Positions 18,430-26,565 of a stretch of DNA of 64,000 nt are shown here, in pieces. Numbering within the stretch: the stretch's first letter is position 1; each line of letters starts with the position of its first letter. A program made the translations under genes and the position numbers. Under the pieces are notes generated by a model that saw only the letters and a list, made by a program, of their open reading frames with translations, ran no database searches and was not told the DNA's origin. This DNA comes from Sphingomonas colocasiae. Its GTDB lineage: Bacteria > Pseudomonadota > Alphaproteobacteria > Sphingomonadales > Sphingomonadaceae. The stretch lies in assembly GCF_019880585.1 (NCBI RefSeq), contig NZ_JAINVV010000001.1:186001-250000 (forward strand), given 5' to 3'.

Positions 18430-18514
18430 GGTCCAGGCCTTGGATCATTGGCATCGCGCGCGCCGGACGTTCCGTGCCCGCGCCGGACAATCTGGTGAAG
18501 GAGCGGGAAGATCG

Positions 18515-19657
18515 ATGGAGCGGCTTGGTAATCAACGGCATCTTTTCGACATTCCCAGAGACGTCGCCTATCTCAACTGCGCCTATATGTCGCCGCTGCT
18601 GAAGGCGGTGACGGCTGCGGGCGTTGCGGGCCTGTCCGCCAAGGCGCGCCCCTGGGAAATCAAGCCGGCCGATTTTTTCGGGGATTCCGAAACGGCGCGT
18701 GGCCTGTTCGCGACGATGATCGGTGCGGGGGGCGACGATGTCGCTCTGGTGCCCGCCGCCAGCTATGGGCTGGCGGTCGCCGCCGCGAACCTGCCGGTGA
18801 ATGCCGGCCAGACCATCGTCATGCAGGCGGAGGAATTTCCGGCGAGTGTACTGACATGGCGCAATGTTGCCCGCCGTACCGGGGCTGAGATCGTGACGGT
18901 CGACCGGCCCGAGGATGGCGACTGGACCGCGGCCATCGGTGCGGCGATCGACGAGCGTACCGCCGTGGTCTGCATCAGTCAGACCCATTGGGTCTGCGGG
19001 GGGCTGACCGATTTGAGCGCGATTTCCGCACGCTGCAAGCAAGCCGGCGCGGCGCTGGTGATCGACGGCACCCAGTCCTGCGGTGCCCATCGCTTCGACG
19101 TTGGCGAGATCGATCCCGATTTTCTGGTCGCGGCCGGCTATAAATGGCTTCTCTGTCCCTATTCGACGGGATTCCTTTATGTGGCGCCCCGCCATCAGGG
19201 GGGCGTGCCGCTGGAGCAGGGCTGGGTGGTCCGCCAGCGTGCGGAGGATTTCCGCAATCTGATCGACTATAGCGAGACCTTCCAGGATGGTGCGCGCCGC
19301 TTCGACGTGGGCGAGCGTTCGAACATGGCGTTGATGCCGGCGGTGGTCGTGGCATTGCGGCAGCTTCTCGACTGGCGGATCGATCGGATCCAGGCCACGC
19401 TGGGCGCCAGGACCGCCGAGATCGCGGACGCCATGGCAGGCATCGGCGCGATCGTCGTGCCCGATGCGCATCGGGCGCCCCATTACCTGTCGCTGCGTTT
19501 CCGCCAGGGATTGCCCGACGATCTGATCGCCCGGCTTGCCGCCCAGGATGTGCATGCCAGCATGCGCGGGGATCGCCTTCGCGTGACGCCGCATCTCTAC
19601 AATGACGATGCTGACGTCGATCGGCTTGTCAGCATTGTGCGCCAGGCGGTGGCTTAG
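18515..19657 (+). CDS. Class V aminotransferase-fold PLP enzyme
   Basis: About 380 residues of a fold-type I PLP enzyme in the class V group (cysteine desulfurase / kynureninase / isopenicillin-N epimerase-like). The Schiff-base lysine is Lys210 in VAAGYKWLLCPYSTGFLYV. LVIDGTQSCGAHRFD carries the cofactor-binding Asp, and ICISQTHWVCGG lies before it. There is no cysteine-containing active-site loop typical of IscS. The ATG at 18515 follows GAGCGGGAAG. It is the gene upstream of the peptide cluster on the same strand, but an AT-rich gap of 354 nt separates them, so shared function is uncertain. Confidence 0.8.
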   Translation: MERLGNQRHLFDIPRDVAYLNCAYMSPLLKAVTAAGVAGLSAKARPWEIKPADFFGDSETARGLFATMIGAGGDDVALVPAASYGLAVAAANLPVNAGQTIVMQAEEFPASVLTWRNVARRTGAEIVTVDRPEDGDWTAAIGAAIDERTAVVCISQTHWVCGGLTDLSAISARCKQAGAALVIDGTQSCGAHRFDVGEIDPDFLVAAGYKWLLCPYSTGFLYVAPRHQGGVPLEQGWVVRQRAEDFRNLIDYSETFQDGARRFDVGERSNMALMPAVVVALRQLLDWRIDRIQATLGARTAEIADAMAGIGAIVVPDAHRAPHYLSLRFRQGLPDDLIARLAAQDVHASMRGDRLRVTPHLYNDDADVDRLVSIVRQAVA

Positions 19658-20011
19658 CGCCAGGTCACCGGCGTCGGAGCGCGCCGGAACCATGCCTTGT
19701 TCGAATCGGCGATGTGCGGACTGTCGTTCGCGCATCTCGCTGTCTCTCGGGTCACGATATCGTGGCTAAAAAGGGCGATTGACAATTGACATTACTGTCA
19801 ATCGTAAATGGATAATTAATTACATATCCAAAATATATCCTTTTTGCGGTGATACTTAACTGGTTAATTCATGATTAGTATTTTATCGATTTATGGTTAA
19901 TACTAGCAAACTTCGGAAATTGCTCGATTTTATTGTTGGGCTGCATCAAGATGTTCGTGGAGGTCGAGTCGATTTTATCGTTTGTTTAACGATTAATCAC
20001 GGAGACATGCC
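19658..20011. other. AT-rich intergenic region upstream of the peptide precursor
   Basis: There is no gene in these 354 nt. From about 19780 to 20005 the base composition drops far below the GC-rich surroundings, with runs such as AATTAATTACATATCC and TTTTATCGATTTATGG. It holds a 9-bp inverted repeat (19776-19804) and several TTAA-rich patches, ending in CACGGAGAC before the precursor ATG. It is the likely promoter and operator region of the peptide cluster and may mark acquired DNA. Confidence 0.6.
19776..19804. promoter_or_regulatory. Inverted repeat, candidate operator of the peptide cluster
   Basis: A perfect 9-bp inverted repeat (CGATTGACA, 11-nt spacer, TGTCAATCG) has a second nested one inside it (TTGACA-TTAC-TGTCAA). 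It lies about 210 nt before the precursor gene. It looks like a dimeric regulator site or a -35-containing hairpin; no regulator is assigned. Confidence 0.45.
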
Positions 20012-20224
20012 ATGCCAGATAAAGTAAATATTGCAGTCAAGAATTTCGGACTCAGCTCGGATGCGCGTCTGCGCGTCGAGAAAGCGCTTCACACCGCGCT
20101 GCAAAAAGAACTGAAAGAAGCCGGCATCGATGCCGCGTCGGGCATTTTCGGCGACGGATCGGTCAAAGGCGGGATCGCCAAGGCAAAAGATATTGCAGCG
20201 GGTCGCATCCGCGGCGGCGGCTAA
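20012..20224 (+). CDS. Candidate RiPP precursor peptide (70 aa)
   Basis: This 70-residue peptide lies at the head of five peptide-tailoring enzyme genes. GGAG sits 8 nt upstream of the ATG. Residues 1-39 look like a leader: a short strand (KVNIAVKNFGL) and an amphipathic helix (DARLRVEKALHTALQKELKEAG). Residues 40-70 are Gly/Ala/Lys-rich and end in IRGGG, which would suit a core. The only aromatic residue in that half is Phe46, in GIFGDGSVKGG, so Phe46-Gly-Asp48 is a candidate three-residue cyclophane site. It has no cysteine, so it is not a lanthipeptide or sactipeptide. Being the precursor is inferred from size and position. Confidence 0.7.
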   Translation: MPDKVNIAVKNFGLSSDARLRVEKALHTALQKELKEAGIDAASGIFGDGSVKGGIAKAKDIAAGRIRGGG

Positions 20225-20334
20225 CCTCACGCACCACGACGCCGATCTCCATAATAGCAACTGACCAACCATCGCTGGCTTTTCGCGCGTATCTGCGAAC
20301 GCCGGCGGTGCGCGGTCCCGATGTGGTGAAACCG

Positions 20335-21564
20335 ATGTCCAGACCGATTTCGAGAACCGATATCCGGCCGGCCCCCATCCATCCGTTCATTCTCAAGACG
20401 GCCGCGCGCTGCAATCTCAACTGCAGCTATTGCTATGTCTACAACCAGGCCGACACGGCCTGGCGTTCGCGGCCGCCACTGATGCCGGATCACATCTTCA
20501 CCGCCACGGTCGATCGCATCTCTCGGCATGTCGTGCAGAGCGGCCAGGCGGAAGCGCTCATTCTTTTTCACGGCGGCGAACCGATGCTGGTGGGCAAGCG
20601 CCGGTTCGACGAAATGTGCCGGACCCTGCACCGCACGCTTGGCGACCTCGTCGACGTCCAACTCGCCATCCAGACCAATGGCGTGCTCATCGACGAGGAC
20701 TGGATCGCGCTGTTCCGCGCGCATGACGTCCAGTTGGGCATCAGCCTGGACGGGATGGCGGCCGCGAACGACCGTCACCGCGTCGATCACAAGGGGCGCG
20801 GCAGCCATGCGGCGGTCGTCCGCGCGATCGGGAATCTGGCGGCGGCGGATTATCGTTTCGGCCTGCTCTGCGTCATTCCCCTGGGTGAGGATCCGGTGGC
20901 GACGCATCGCCATTTTCTGGACCTTGGCTGCTCGTCGCTGTCCTATCTGCTGCCCACGCATGATCGCGCAGAGATCGCGCGGCTGCGCCGTCTTCACGGG
21001 CCTACGCCATGCGCTGATTTCCTGATCCCGGTCTTCGACGACTGGTTTTTCAACGGCAGCATCGCGTTCGAGATCCGCGAATTCTGGAGCATCGGTCGTT
21101 TGCTGATGGGGGGCAGCAGCCTGGTCGACAGCCTGGGCAATCTGCCGCTGCAATTCGTCGCGGTCGAAACCGATGGCGAGATGGAGGGGCTCGACAAGCT
21201 GAAGGCCTGCGGAGACCGCGTCACGCATGTCGGCCGGAATGTGCTGACCGACGATTTCCGCGCCGTCGCCGACGGCAACCCCTTCATCGCGGCGGCGATG
21301 CACGGGCTGCCGCTGCCGCGCGATTGCGCCGGCTGTGTGGAGGCGCAGACCTGCGCGGGCGGCTATCTGCCGCACCGGTTCGACGCGGATGGCGGTTTCG
21401 ATCACCCCAGCGTCTGGTGTGCCGATCTCATCAAGCTGTTCGCGCATATCCGCGGGCGCATGGATATCAGCCCCGAAGAGACGATCGCGCGCCGCGCGGC
21501 ACTGTGGGGGCAGGGCGGTGAGGCCGGCCGCCCGGCGCCTGCCCCGACGCCGGTGATGGCATGA
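20335..21564 (+). CDS. FxsB-like radical SAM peptide-modifying enzyme
   Basis: About 409 residues. The radical SAM cluster motif is Cys26-x3-Cys30-x2-Cys33 in ARCNLNCSYCYVYN, and LILFHGGEPML is the SAM-binding GGE stretch typical of FxsB-type proteins. The C-terminal part has a second cysteine set (DCAGCVEAQTCAGGYLPHRF, then HPSVWCADL) like the FxsB/SPASM-related group. Known relatives act on small peptides, including making aromatic-to-beta-carbon cyclophanes. The ATG at 20335 was chosen; a GTG at 20308 is possible. It follows the precursor by 110 nt and overlaps the next gene by 4 nt. Confidence 0.85.
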   Translation: MSRPISRTDIRPAPIHPFILKTAARCNLNCSYCYVYNQADTAWRSRPPLMPDHIFTATVDRISRHVVQSGQAEALILFHGGEPMLVGKRRFDEMCRTLHRTLGDLVDVQLAIQTNGVLIDEDWIALFRAHDVQLGISLDGMAAANDRHRVDHKGRGSHAAVVRAIGNLAAADYRFGLLCVIPLGEDPVATHRHFLDLGCSSLSYLLPTHDRAEIARLRRLHGPTPCADFLIPVFDDWFFNGSIAFEIREFWSIGRLLMGGSSLVDSLGNLPLQFVAVETDGEMEGLDKLKACGDRVTHVGRNVLTDDFRAVADGNPFIAAAMHGLPLPRDCAGCVEAQTCAGGYLPHRFDADGGFDHPSVWCADLIKLFAHIRGRMDISPEETIARRAALWGQGGEAGRPAPAPTPVMA

Positions 21565-22754
21565 CCGCGATGCTGGCCGAGGCCCGGCAAGTCCGTCAGA
21601 GCGATGCGTATCTGCCGGATATGACGGGTTTCGCGAGCGCGACCGAGGATCTGCCCCGGCCATTGTTCGATCTGCTCGTCGTCGAGGGTGCGCGCGCCGG
21701 TTGCGGCGCTTTTCTCGAGCGCTTCGGCGATGAACTGGCGGCGCGGTCGTGCGGGCTGGGCCGGATGATCGCGTCGTGGTGCGAGGCAGGGGGGACGCCC
21801 GCCGCCGCCTGGTCCTATGGCGCGGGGCGATTGCGCGCGGCGTTGCGCACCGGCAATGGCGGCGATCCGGTGATCGCCGCCGCGCAGTTCGCCGCGCAGA
21901 TCCTGGCCGGCGGTGTTCCCGGCCGTTTCGAGGCGACGACCGCGCAACCCTGGCAGCTCTGGTTCGACGGGTTGCGCTTCGATTGCGGCACGCGAGTCTC
22001 GATCGAAAGCGATGGCGAACGGGCGGTGCTCGAAACCGATCGCGCCGCGACGCCATTGCGGTTCGAGATGTACGACGGACAATGGCGGGCCGACGGGCAG
22101 GCGCCGCTCGCCCGCATCCCGATCGCGGACGGCGCGATCCGGCTGCTGCCGTCATCGAGCATCGATTGCACCAGCTTCGCGGACGTGCATCCGCGCCTGG
22201 CCAGTGACCGGCGCTATCGAAGCGGCGTCGGCGAACTGCGTGCCGCCGCCGCCTATCTGGAGTGCCATGTGCCCGACCATGCGCGCTGGGCGGCGCGCGT
22301 CATCGCCGGCGTGATCCCGCTCAAACGACCGCCCAGCCGGCAATATCTGAGCGGCAGCTATATCGACCGGCCGGGAATCATGACCTGTTCCTTCCCCGGA
22401 TCGCCGGCGATGATCGGCGAACTGCTCGTCCACGAAGCCGCGCATTTTCATCTCTATGTGGCGAGCCGGCTCGGCGCGCTCCATGATGAGGCGGACGAAC
22501 GGCTCTATTATTCGCCGGCGCGCCAGATGGACCGGCCGCTTTTCTACATCCTGCTCGCCTTCCACGCGAGCGCGAACATGCTGCTTTACCACCGGCATGC
22601 GCTGGCCGCCGGCGCCGGGGAAAGCGATGTCCACCGTGCCCGTGCGGCGGTGCTGGAGGGCTGGACGGAGCAGCTCGGCCGGCCGTTGCGGCGGAACGGC
22701 GCACTGACCGCATTGGGCCAGGATCTGTATCGGCCGCTGGCGGCCCTGCCGTGA
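21561..22754 (+). CDS. HExxH-motif protein, alpha-ketoglutarate-dependent peptide beta-hydroxylase-like
   Basis: A 397-residue protein resembling the HExxH proteins that partner with, or are fused to, FxsB-type radical SAM enzymes. The motif lies in GELLVHEAAHFHLYVASRLG (His291, Glu292, His295), followed by a YYSPARQMDRPLFYILLAFH segment typical of the group. Characterised members use the histidines to bind iron and hydroxylate beta-carbons of the precursor with alpha-ketoglutarate, rather than acting as zinc proteases. The N-terminal 150 residues are helical with no motif. The ATG overlaps the stop of the radical SAM gene (ATGA), so the two are translationally coupled. Confidence 0.75.
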   Translation: MTAMLAEARQVRQSDAYLPDMTGFASATEDLPRPLFDLLVVEGARAGCGAFLERFGDELAARSCGLGRMIASWCEAGGTPAAAWSYGAGRLRAALRTGNGGDPVIAAAQFAAQILAGGVPGRFEATTAQPWQLWFDGLRFDCGTRVSIESDGERAVLETDRAATPLRFEMYDGQWRADGQAPLARIPIADGAIRLLPSSSIDCTSFADVHPRLASDRRYRSGVGELRAAAAYLECHVPDHARWAARVIAGVIPLKRPPSRQYLSGSYIDRPGIMTCSFPGSPAMIGELLVHEAAHFHLYVASRLGALHDEADERLYYSPARQMDRPLFYILLAFHASANMLLYHRHALAAGAGESDVHRARAAVLEGWTEQLGRPLRRNGALTALGQDLYRPLAALP

Positions 22755-22767
22755 TGGGGGAGAGACG

Positions 22768-24666
22768 ATGATGAAGCCATTGGCCGATCCGGCTGCTGAA
22801 GGATCGCTTGCCGCGCGCGCGCGTGCGGCGCGGGTCATGCTGGTCTGCATGCCCTTCGCATCGGCGACGATCCCATCGATTCAGGTAGGCCTGCTTGCCG
22901 CAGTGGCGCGGCAGTCTGGGCATTTCGCCGATACGCTCCACCTGAACCTGGACCTGTCCGCGACGCTCGGCGCCGAGACCTATGAGGCGCTGTGCGGCCA
23001 TCGCGGGCGGATGACGGGGGAGTGGCTGATGGCCCCGGCGGCTTTCGGCGCGGATGCGCCATATGACGAGGCCGCCTTTCTCGACGCCTTTCCCGACGAA
23101 GCCCAATGGCTGTTCGACGCGACGGGACTGGACGAAGCGGGGCTCAGGAGATTGCGGCGCGAGATCCTGCCCGATTTCGTCGAACGCTGTGCGCGGGCAA
23201 CCGACTGGACGCGCTACGATGTGGTCGGCTTCACCTCCACCTTCCAGCAGAATGTCGCCAGCCTGGCATTGGCGCGGAGGATCAAGCAGCTCAGCCCGGA
23301 GACGCGCACCCTGTTCGGCGGCGCCAATATGGAGGCCGAGATGGGACTGGAGCAGATGCGCCATTTCGACTGGGTCGACATGATCGTGGTGGGAGAGGCC
23401 GATATCGCCTTTCCCCGATTGCTCGACGCCGTGGCCGACGATGCGGAGCCCGATTTTCCCGGTATCGCCTATCGCCGCGACGGCGCTCTCGTCTTCGCGC
23501 GCCAGGCCGATCCCGTCACCGATCTCGATCGGCTGCCGACGCCGCTTTACGCCGAATATTTCGAACGGGCGACCGATCTGGGCATTGCCTCGCTCGATCG
23601 GCTGCCGTTCGAAACCTCGCGCGGCTGCTGGTGGGGCGCCAAGCATCATTGCACCTTTTGCGGACTCAACGGCATCGGCATGGGCTATCGGCGGAAAAAC
23701 GCCGATCGCGTCCATGCCGAACTCGCCGAACTGAGCGGCCGCCATTTGCTGCATCGCTTCGATGCGACCGACAATATCCTGGCGATCCAGCATATCGAGG
23801 ATGTGCTGAAGCCCATCGCCGAAACGCATATCGATTACGAGTTCTTCTACGAGGTGAAGGCCAATCTGAAGCGCGAGCAACTCCGCGCGTTGCGCGCGGG
23901 CGGCGTGCGCCGGGTCCAGCCGGGCATCGAATCGCTGAGCACGCATATCCTGGCGCTGATGAACAAGGGTGCGACGATGCTGCAGAATGTGCGCTTCATG
24001 AAATGGGCGCGCTATTACGACATCCGCGTCAACTGGAACCTGCTCTCCGGCTTTCCCGGCGAAACCGTCGACGATTATGTCCGCCAGCTCGCGGTGCTGA
24101 AGGCGATACCGCACCTGGAGCCGCCCAGCGGGCTGTCGCGGATCTGGCTCGAACGCTTCTCCCCTTATTTCACGCGGCAGGATCAGTATCCGATCGAGGA
24201 TATCCGGCCCGAGCACAGCTATGCGTTCGTCTATCCCGAACCCGTCGATCTTCGGAAGGTCGCCTATTTCTTCGATTATCGCATGGACGATGTCGCCGCC
24301 CCGGAGAGCCTGTTCGAAACCGAGGACGTGATCGTCGCATGGCGCGCGCGCTGGGCGGATCCGGATGCGCGGCCGGCGCTCACCTATCGCAAGCTGCCGG
24401 GCGGCCTGCTTGTCGAGGATCGCCGGGGGGCGGACGAGATGGTGCGTTACGAGCTGGATGGCTTGCTCGGCCAGGTCTACGAATTGTGTTGCGATACCGC
24501 ACGCTCGCTCGATCAGCTTGCCGGCGATGTCGAGCGCCTGACCGGCGATCGGCCCGATCCGGACGATCTGCGCGGCGCGCTCGCGACTTTTGTCGAGATC
24601 GGGCTGATGGTGGGCGAGGAGGGGCTTTATCTGAGCCTGGCGCTGCCCAACAATCGGAACTGGTAG
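22768..24666 (+). CDS. B12-binding radical SAM protein, RiPP maturation C-methyltransferase family
   Basis: A 632-residue enzyme of the RiPP maturation radical SAM protein 1 type. The N-terminal region (VMLVCMPFASATIPSIQVGL; DVVGFTSTFQQN; TLFGGANMEAEMG) is the cobalamin-binding-like fold. The cluster motif is Cys287-x7-Cys295-x2-Cys298 in SRGCWWGAKHHCTFCGLNG, the spacing of this family rather than CxxxCxxC. Residues 560-632 (LGQVYELCCDTARSLDQLAG onward) look like a PqqD/RRE-type winged helix that could grip the leader. A GGGGGAGAGA site precedes the ATG. Methylation is the family's expected reaction; it is not proven here. Confidence 0.85.
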   Translation: MMKPLADPAAEGSLAARARAARVMLVCMPFASATIPSIQVGLLAAVARQSGHFADTLHLNLDLSATLGAETYEALCGHRGRMTGEWLMAPAAFGADAPYDEAAFLDAFPDEAQWLFDATGLDEAGLRRLRREILPDFVERCARATDWTRYDVVGFTSTFQQNVASLALARRIKQLSPETRTLFGGANMEAEMGLEQMRHFDWVDMIVVGEADIAFPRLLDAVADDAEPDFPGIAYRRDGALVFARQADPVTDLDRLPTPLYAEYFERATDLGIASLDRLPFETSRGCWWGAKHHCTFCGLNGIGMGYRRKNADRVHAELAELSGRHLLHRFDATDNILAIQHIEDVLKPIAETHIDYEFFYEVKANLKREQLRALRAGGVRRVQPGIESLSTHILALMNKGATMLQNVRFMKWARYYDIRVNWNLLSGFPGETVDDYVRQLAVLKAIPHLEPPSGLSRIWLERFSPYFTRQDQYPIEDIRPEHSYAFVYPEPVDLRKVAYFFDYRMDDVAAPESLFETEDVIVAWRARWADPDARPALTYRKLPGGLLVEDRRGADEMVRYELDGLLGQVYELCCDTARSLDQLAGDVERLTGDRPDPDDLRGALATFVEIGLMVGEEGLYLSLALPNNRNW

Positions 24667-24670
24667 CGCG

Positions 24671-25630
24671 ATGCTGCCCCAGATCGTCCAGGCGCTGCGC
24701 TGGACCGGACCCGGCATCCCGCTGATCGACGAATTGCGCGCGCAGTTCGAACTGCGCGTGGTCGTGGCCGGGGCCGTGCGGATCGGGGTTGCCGGCCAGC
24801 GCGAACCCGCGCGGGTGGAGGCGCTGCATCGGCGGATGACAAGGCGCGGCCCGACGCGGATGGCGGACGCGATGACCGCGCCCGGCACGTTCCGCTTTCT
24901 CGCGCCCGATGGCGATGCCTTCGCGTTGCTCGATCATCTCGATCATATCGCCGACCTGCCGGCGCCAACCGACGCGCGCATGCCCTATGTCGATTTTTCG
25001 GCAGCGTCCGGTGCGAGTTTCGACATTCCGCTGATCACGCCTGTCGGCATGAGCGAAGGCGGGCGCCGGCTGGCGGAACGGCGGATTCATGCGGCGCTCG
25101 ATCGTCTCGCCGAGCGGCCGGCGGCCGCCCAATGCGTCCATGTCCACAGTCGCGAGATCGCGGTCAGGCGGGATCTGGGGCGCGACGGGTTCCTGTCGAC
25201 CAGTTCGCCGCGCTGCCCCGGGCGCAGCGTGCTGATCAACATCGAAGCGGCCTCGATCGAGATGATCGCCGACGCGCTGCTGCACGAGGCGATCCATTCG
25301 CTGCTCAACGCCGTCCAGCTTATTCAGCCCTTCGTCCTCGATCATGCCCGGCTGAGGTCCGTCGAAGCCTGTTCGCCGTGGAGCGATCAGCTTATCCCGC
25401 TCGATGCGCTGCTGGAGGCCTGTTTCGTCTGGTTCGCCCTATGGTCGTTCTGGCGCGGCATGGCGGGCGAGGAAGACAGGCGGCTCCACGATCGCGCCGC
25501 CCATGGCTTCATCGGGCCGGTATTGCGCGACATCTTCGCCGATGCCGAGGGAGCGATCGCCCCCTCGGCGCTCGACGCGATCGATCTGATGCAGGCGCGT
25601 GTACGATCGGGGCTTCGGGCGGCGTCATGA
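24671..25630 (+). CDS. Second HExxH-motif peptide-hydroxylase-like protein
   Basis: A 319-residue protein with a second HExxH site, ADALLHEAIHSLLNAVQL (His205, Glu206, His209). The layout matches the alpha-ketoglutarate HExxH group: a beta segment that includes VLINIEAASIEMI, the motif helix, then SPWSDQLIPLDALLEACFVW, where the family commonly has further conserved residues. It has little visible similarity to the 397-residue protein outside the motif region, so the two are not a simple duplication. It starts 4 nt after the radical SAM stop and overlaps the next gene by 4 nt. Confidence 0.7.
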   Translation: MLPQIVQALRWTGPGIPLIDELRAQFELRVVVAGAVRIGVAGQREPARVEALHRRMTRRGPTRMADAMTAPGTFRFLAPDGDAFALLDHLDHIADLPAPTDARMPYVDFSAASGASFDIPLITPVGMSEGGRRLAERRIHAALDRLAERPAAAQCVHVHSREIAVRRDLGRDGFLSTSSPRCPGRSVLINIEAASIEMIADALLHEAIHSLLNAVQLIQPFVLDHARLRSVEACSPWSDQLIPLDALLEACFVWFALWSFWRGMAGEEDRRLHDRAAHGFIGPVLRDIFADAEGAIAPSALDAIDLMQARVRSGLRAAS

Positions 25631-26541
25631 TGCATGAAATGTCCCTGGCCCTGAGCGGGCCGCTCGCCATCCTCGCGGATGACGGCCAGCTTGGCGTCTG
25701 GGCGCGGCAGGGGCATGAGCAGCCCCAGTTCGTCGAACTGCAGCCCGGCCAGCTCGCCTTGCTGCTTCAGTTCTGCGAGGGACCGTCATGGCCTGAGGCG
25801 GCGGCGGGCAGGGCGGGCGTGGCCTATGACGCCAATGCGCGTTCGCTGGTCGAAGCGTTCGTCGCGTTCGGTCTGCTTTCGGATTCCGCGCTTGCCGACG
25901 AAGCTGCGGTTCGATCGGCCGCTTCGCATGATCAGGCGGAAAACCCTGCCTTCGAACTGGTTCCTCACGCGCTTCCGTCCCCGATCGTCGCGGAAATGCT
26001 GGCGGGGGCGGAGGCGTGCGAACTGGCCGGGGATAATCCGCTCGCCGCCGCTTTCGGCGGCAGCCGGGGCTTTGGCATAAGCTGGCGCGCGGAAGCGAAG
26101 CCCGCGCTGCTGCGCCTGCTGCCCTGGGTCGAGCCGTTCGTCGAACGGATCATGGCGCATCCCTGGCGCCGGGATAGCGGGTTGGGGGGCGCGCCGAACG
26201 CCTATTATCTCAACCTGCTCATATTGCCGCCGGGTGTAGGAAGCGGCCTGCATGTCGATCGCACGCTCGATGGCGAAACCAGTCCGGACGTGGTGAGCAT
26301 CCTCTATCTGCATGTACCGGAATCGCGCGGAGGACGGCTGGCGCTGCGCGAGAATGGCCGCCCGATCGCGTTGATCCGGCCGGAAACCGGCAATGCCGTC
26401 CATTTTCGCGGCGATCTGACACATGGCGTGACGCCGGTCACCGAGGGAACGGCGCCGCGTGTCAGCCTGGTCTGCGAACAATATCGCCTGTCCGACGAAG
26501 CGCTGGAGCGAATGCCCTATCTGGAGATCTGCCGGCGGTGA
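25627..26541 (+). CDS. Fe(II)/2-oxoglutarate oxygenase (prolyl-4-hydroxylase type) with N-terminal winged-helix-like domain
   Basis: A 304-residue protein. The C-terminal half is a P4H-type double-stranded beta-helix: His209 and Asp211 in GSGLHVDRTLDG, the distal His266 in FRGDLTHGVTPV, and the 2-oxoglutarate arginine in TAPRVSLVCEQYRL. Residues 8-85 (GPLAILADDGQLGVWARQ, FVELQPGQLALLLQFC, then YDANARSLVEAFVAFGLL) resemble a PqqD/RRE-like peptide-binding winged helix. The ATG overlaps the preceding stop (ATGA). It is the last gene of the cluster and converges with the molybdopterin gene 24 nt away. It probably hydroxylates the same precursor. Confidence 0.82.
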   Translation: MMHEMSLALSGPLAILADDGQLGVWARQGHEQPQFVELQPGQLALLLQFCEGPSWPEAAAGRAGVAYDANARSLVEAFVAFGLLSDSALADEAAVRSAASHDQAENPAFELVPHALPSPIVAEMLAGAEACELAGDNPLAAAFGGSRGFGISWRAEAKPALLRLLPWVEPFVERIMAHPWRRDSGLGGAPNAYYLNLLILPPGVGSGLHVDRTLDGETSPDVVSILYLHVPESRGGRLALRENGRPIALIRPETGNAVHFRGDLTHGVTPVTEGTAPRVSLVCEQYRLSDEALERMPYLEICRR

Positions 26542-26565
26542 TGCCTGCGTCTGCAACCGCGAAGA

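Noticed and set aside
18164-19735. 523-codon minus-strand frame opposite the aminotransferase
   Set aside because: No domain signal; the aminotransferase has its lysine motif and a good start.
21561-22754. HExxH protein read as a zinc metalloprotease
   Set aside because: Context (FxsB-like radical SAM partner, 4-nt overlap) and surrounding sequence fit the alpha-ketoglutarate HExxH hydroxylase group better.
22378-24888. 836-codon minus-strand frame opposite the B12 radical SAM gene
   Set aside because: Has no family features, and the plus strand shows an intact radical SAM enzyme.
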